From Muribaculaceae bacterium (GTDB lineage: Bacteria > Bacteroidota > Bacteroidia > Bacteroidales > Muribaculaceae): 33,647 nucleotides of DNA. Location of the stretch: assembly GCA_017629835.1 (NCBI GenBank), contig JAGBWK010000040.1:1-33647 (forward strand). The letters run 5' to 3'. Shown here one piece after another: positions 32,352-33,647 of the stretch (positions within the stretch are counted from its first letter, which is position 1; the number at the start of each line of letters is the position of its first letter). The notes beneath the pieces are model-generated. The model searched no databases. It was not told the origin of the DNA and saw nothing but the letters and a program-made list of their open reading frames with translations. The position numbers and the translations under genes are program-made.

Positions 32352-33554
32352 ATGCCATTCGAGCAACCAATAGACAGAAACGGATTGAGATTCTACGAAA
32401 GAGTTGAACGTGAGCTTGAACAGCTACGCCAATCGTCGAATTATCGTGAGATACCCCACGATAAAACAATCGTTGACAGCCATTTAATCGATTTTACTTC
32501 AAACGATTACCTTGGAATTGCACGGCGAAGCGACTGGCAAGAAGATTTCCTATCTACTTGCAACACACAAGAACTGCTGATGACATCGGCTGCGTCGCGA
32601 CTACTTGCCGACAATCAAACGGCCTATCAACAACTGGAAAAATTGCTCGCCGAATTATACGGACGTCCCGCATTGCTGTTCAATAGCGGTTACCATGCCA
32701 ACACAGGAATAATCAGCGCATTAGCCGACAATCGAACACTGATACTTGCCGACAAATTGGTGCACGCAAGCATCATTGACGGAATTATGCTTTCAAAAGC
32801 AAAATTTGCACGCTTCCGCCACAATGATATTCAACATCTTGAGCGTTTAATCGAGAAAGAAAGCAGCAATTTTGAAACGATTATGGTCGTTGTTGAAAGC
32901 GTTTATAGTATGAACGGAGACTGTGCGCCAATAGATTGCTTGATAGATATTAAGCACGCAAATCCTAAAGTAATACTTTATGTCGACGAAGCACACGCTT
33001 TTGGATGCGAAGGTCCAGCAGGATTAGGGCTTTGTGCTGCCTCAAAATCCCCGTCTGAAATCGACGTAATCGTAGGCACGTTAGGCAAAGCCGCAGCTTC
33101 GCAAGGCGCATTTACAATCACAAATTTCGCTATAAATCAATATCTTACTAACCGTAGTCGTAGCCTAATATTCTCCACAGCAATACCACCCATATCTGCA
33201 AAATGGAGCAAATACGTTATTGAACGAATGGTTGCAATGGACTCCGAGCGACAACACCTTCATGCGCTCGCAAAGGTAATGAACAACGGACTATCAAGCA
33301 TCAACAATTCGCCTTGCTCAACCACTGCTATACATCCATTTATAGTTGGAAATTCGAGCGATACTTTAACGCTATCGGCAGCACTAAAAACCGACGGAAT
33401 TAAAGTTTTACCAATACGAACACCCACCGTACCGCCAAACACCGAACGACTACGCTTCTCGTTAAGCGCCGCACATACAATCGACTATGTTACGTCGGCC
33501 ATTGAATCCCTCAAACACCACTACCTCGCCCTAAACAGTCCAGAACACAAATGA
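32352..33554 (+). CDS. bioF: 8-amino-7-oxononanoate synthase
   Basis: PLP enzyme that condenses pimeloyl-ACP with L-alanine to give 7-keto-8-aminopelargonate, the step before BioA. The 400-aa protein has FTSNDYLGIA (near 49), FNSGYHANTGI (near 112), VVVESVYSMNGD (near 179), DEAHAFGCEGPAGLGL (near 212) and the PLP lysine in GTLGKAAASQGAF (near 238). Its stop overlaps the next start as ATGA, so bioG is translationally coupled. Confidence 0.96.
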   Translation: MPFEQPIDRNGLRFYERVERELEQLRQSSNYREIPHDKTIVDSHLIDFTSNDYLGIARRSDWQEDFLSTCNTQELLMTSAASRLLADNQTAYQQLEKLLAELYGRPALLFNSGYHANTGIISALADNRTLILADKLVHASIIDGIMLSKAKFARFRHNDIQHLERLIEKESSNFETIMVVVESVYSMNGDCAPIDCLIDIKHANPKVILYVDEAHAFGCEGPAGLGLCAASKSPSEIDVIVGTLGKAAASQGAFTITNFAINQYLTNRSRSLIFSTAIPPISAKWSKYVIERMVAMDSERQHLHALAKVMNNGLSSINNSPCSTTAIHPFIVGNSSDTLTLSAALKTDGIKVLPIRTPTVPPNTERLRFSLSAAHTIDYVTSAIESLKHHYLALNSPEHK

Positions 33555-33647
33555 AGCAGGCTTTTACAAAACAAACCCAAAGCAAAACGCTCATTATGCT
33601 ATTTGCTGGTTGGGGTATGGACGCCAAAACTCTTTCGCAAGTCGGGC
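33551..33647 (+). CDS. bioG: Pimeloyl-ACP methyl ester esterase BioG, 5' part only
   Basis: The reading frame opens at the ATGA overlap with bioF and runs off the window after about 32 codons. The visible start includes LIMLFAGWGMDAKTL, the characteristic N-terminal strand and oxyanion region of the BioG (DUF452) alpha/beta-hydrolases, which release pimeloyl-ACP from its methyl ester at the end of the BioC-dependent route. BioC and BioD would be expected just beyond the window. Confidence 0.75.
   Translation, partial: MKQAFTKQTQSKTLIMLFAGWGMDAKTLSQVG

Overview
This window looks like chromosomal DNA from a Bacteroidales bacterium, possibly of the Muribaculaceae/Bacteroidaceae type. The evidence is: recurrent Bacteroidetes-type promoters (TTTG, a spacer near 19 nt, then TAnnTTTG) ahead of many genes; little Shine-Dalgarno signal; Bacteroidetes-style proteins such as a Wza/Wzc capsule export pair with a C-terminal membrane helix on Wza, a clostripain-type (C11) lipoprotein peptidase, and a ComEC without a visible metallo-beta-lactamase motif; and a bioA-bioF-bioG biotin operon. 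The family-level placement is inference. Most of the window is ordinary, densely coding core genome, with no transposase, integrase, CRISPR array, rRNA or canonical tRNA seen.

Layout. 1-3.2 kb (minus): capsule/exopolysaccharide export pair, the outer-membrane lipoprotein (Wza-like) followed by the tyrosine autokinase (Wzc-like). 3.3-8.0 kb (plus): PlsC/PlsB-like acyltransferase, membrane metallophosphoesterase, Tex. A perfect hairpin separates Tex from the convergent aroE-comEC operon (8.0-10.8 kb, minus). 10.8-13.2 kb is the least core-like part: an AT-rich gene for a membrane-anchored CbbX/SpoVK-type AAA+ ATPase, followed by a repeat-bearing leader. 13.2-19.4 kb (plus): endonuclease IV, an MFS sugar transporter with a large periplasmic insert, GDP-mannose dehydratase and GDP-fucose synthase, and a ROK sugar kinase. 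19.5-27.8 kb (minus): MBL-fold hydrolase, a lipoprotein with a BamE-like C-terminus, an S9 prolyl oligopeptidase, a WRN-like 3'-5' exonuclease, RecQ and RecJ. 27.8-28.1 kb has no credible gene but is packed with hairpins and looks like a structured RNA or leader upstream of recJ. 28.2-30.6 kb (minus): an MscS channel with an acidic insert and a C11 peptidase lipoprotein. 30.7-31.0 kb: a small cysteine-bearing ORF. 31.0 kb to the end (plus): bioA, bioF and the start of bioG.

How the genes fit together. Gmd and Fcl make GDP-L-fucose, which can feed capsule or glycoprotein synthesis; the Wza/Wzc pair 13 kb away would export capsule. RecJ, RecQ and the DEDD exonuclease form a DNA end-processing and recombination cluster, and endonuclease IV and ComEC add further DNA-metabolism functions. 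The sugar transporter and ROK kinase suggest glucose/maltoside use but lie in separate transcription units. The points most worth a second look are the structured RNA candidate upstream of recJ, the periplasmic insert in the transporter, the AAA+ locus with its repeats, the promoter built into the terminator between the transporter and gmd, and the EF-hand-like insert in the MscS channel.
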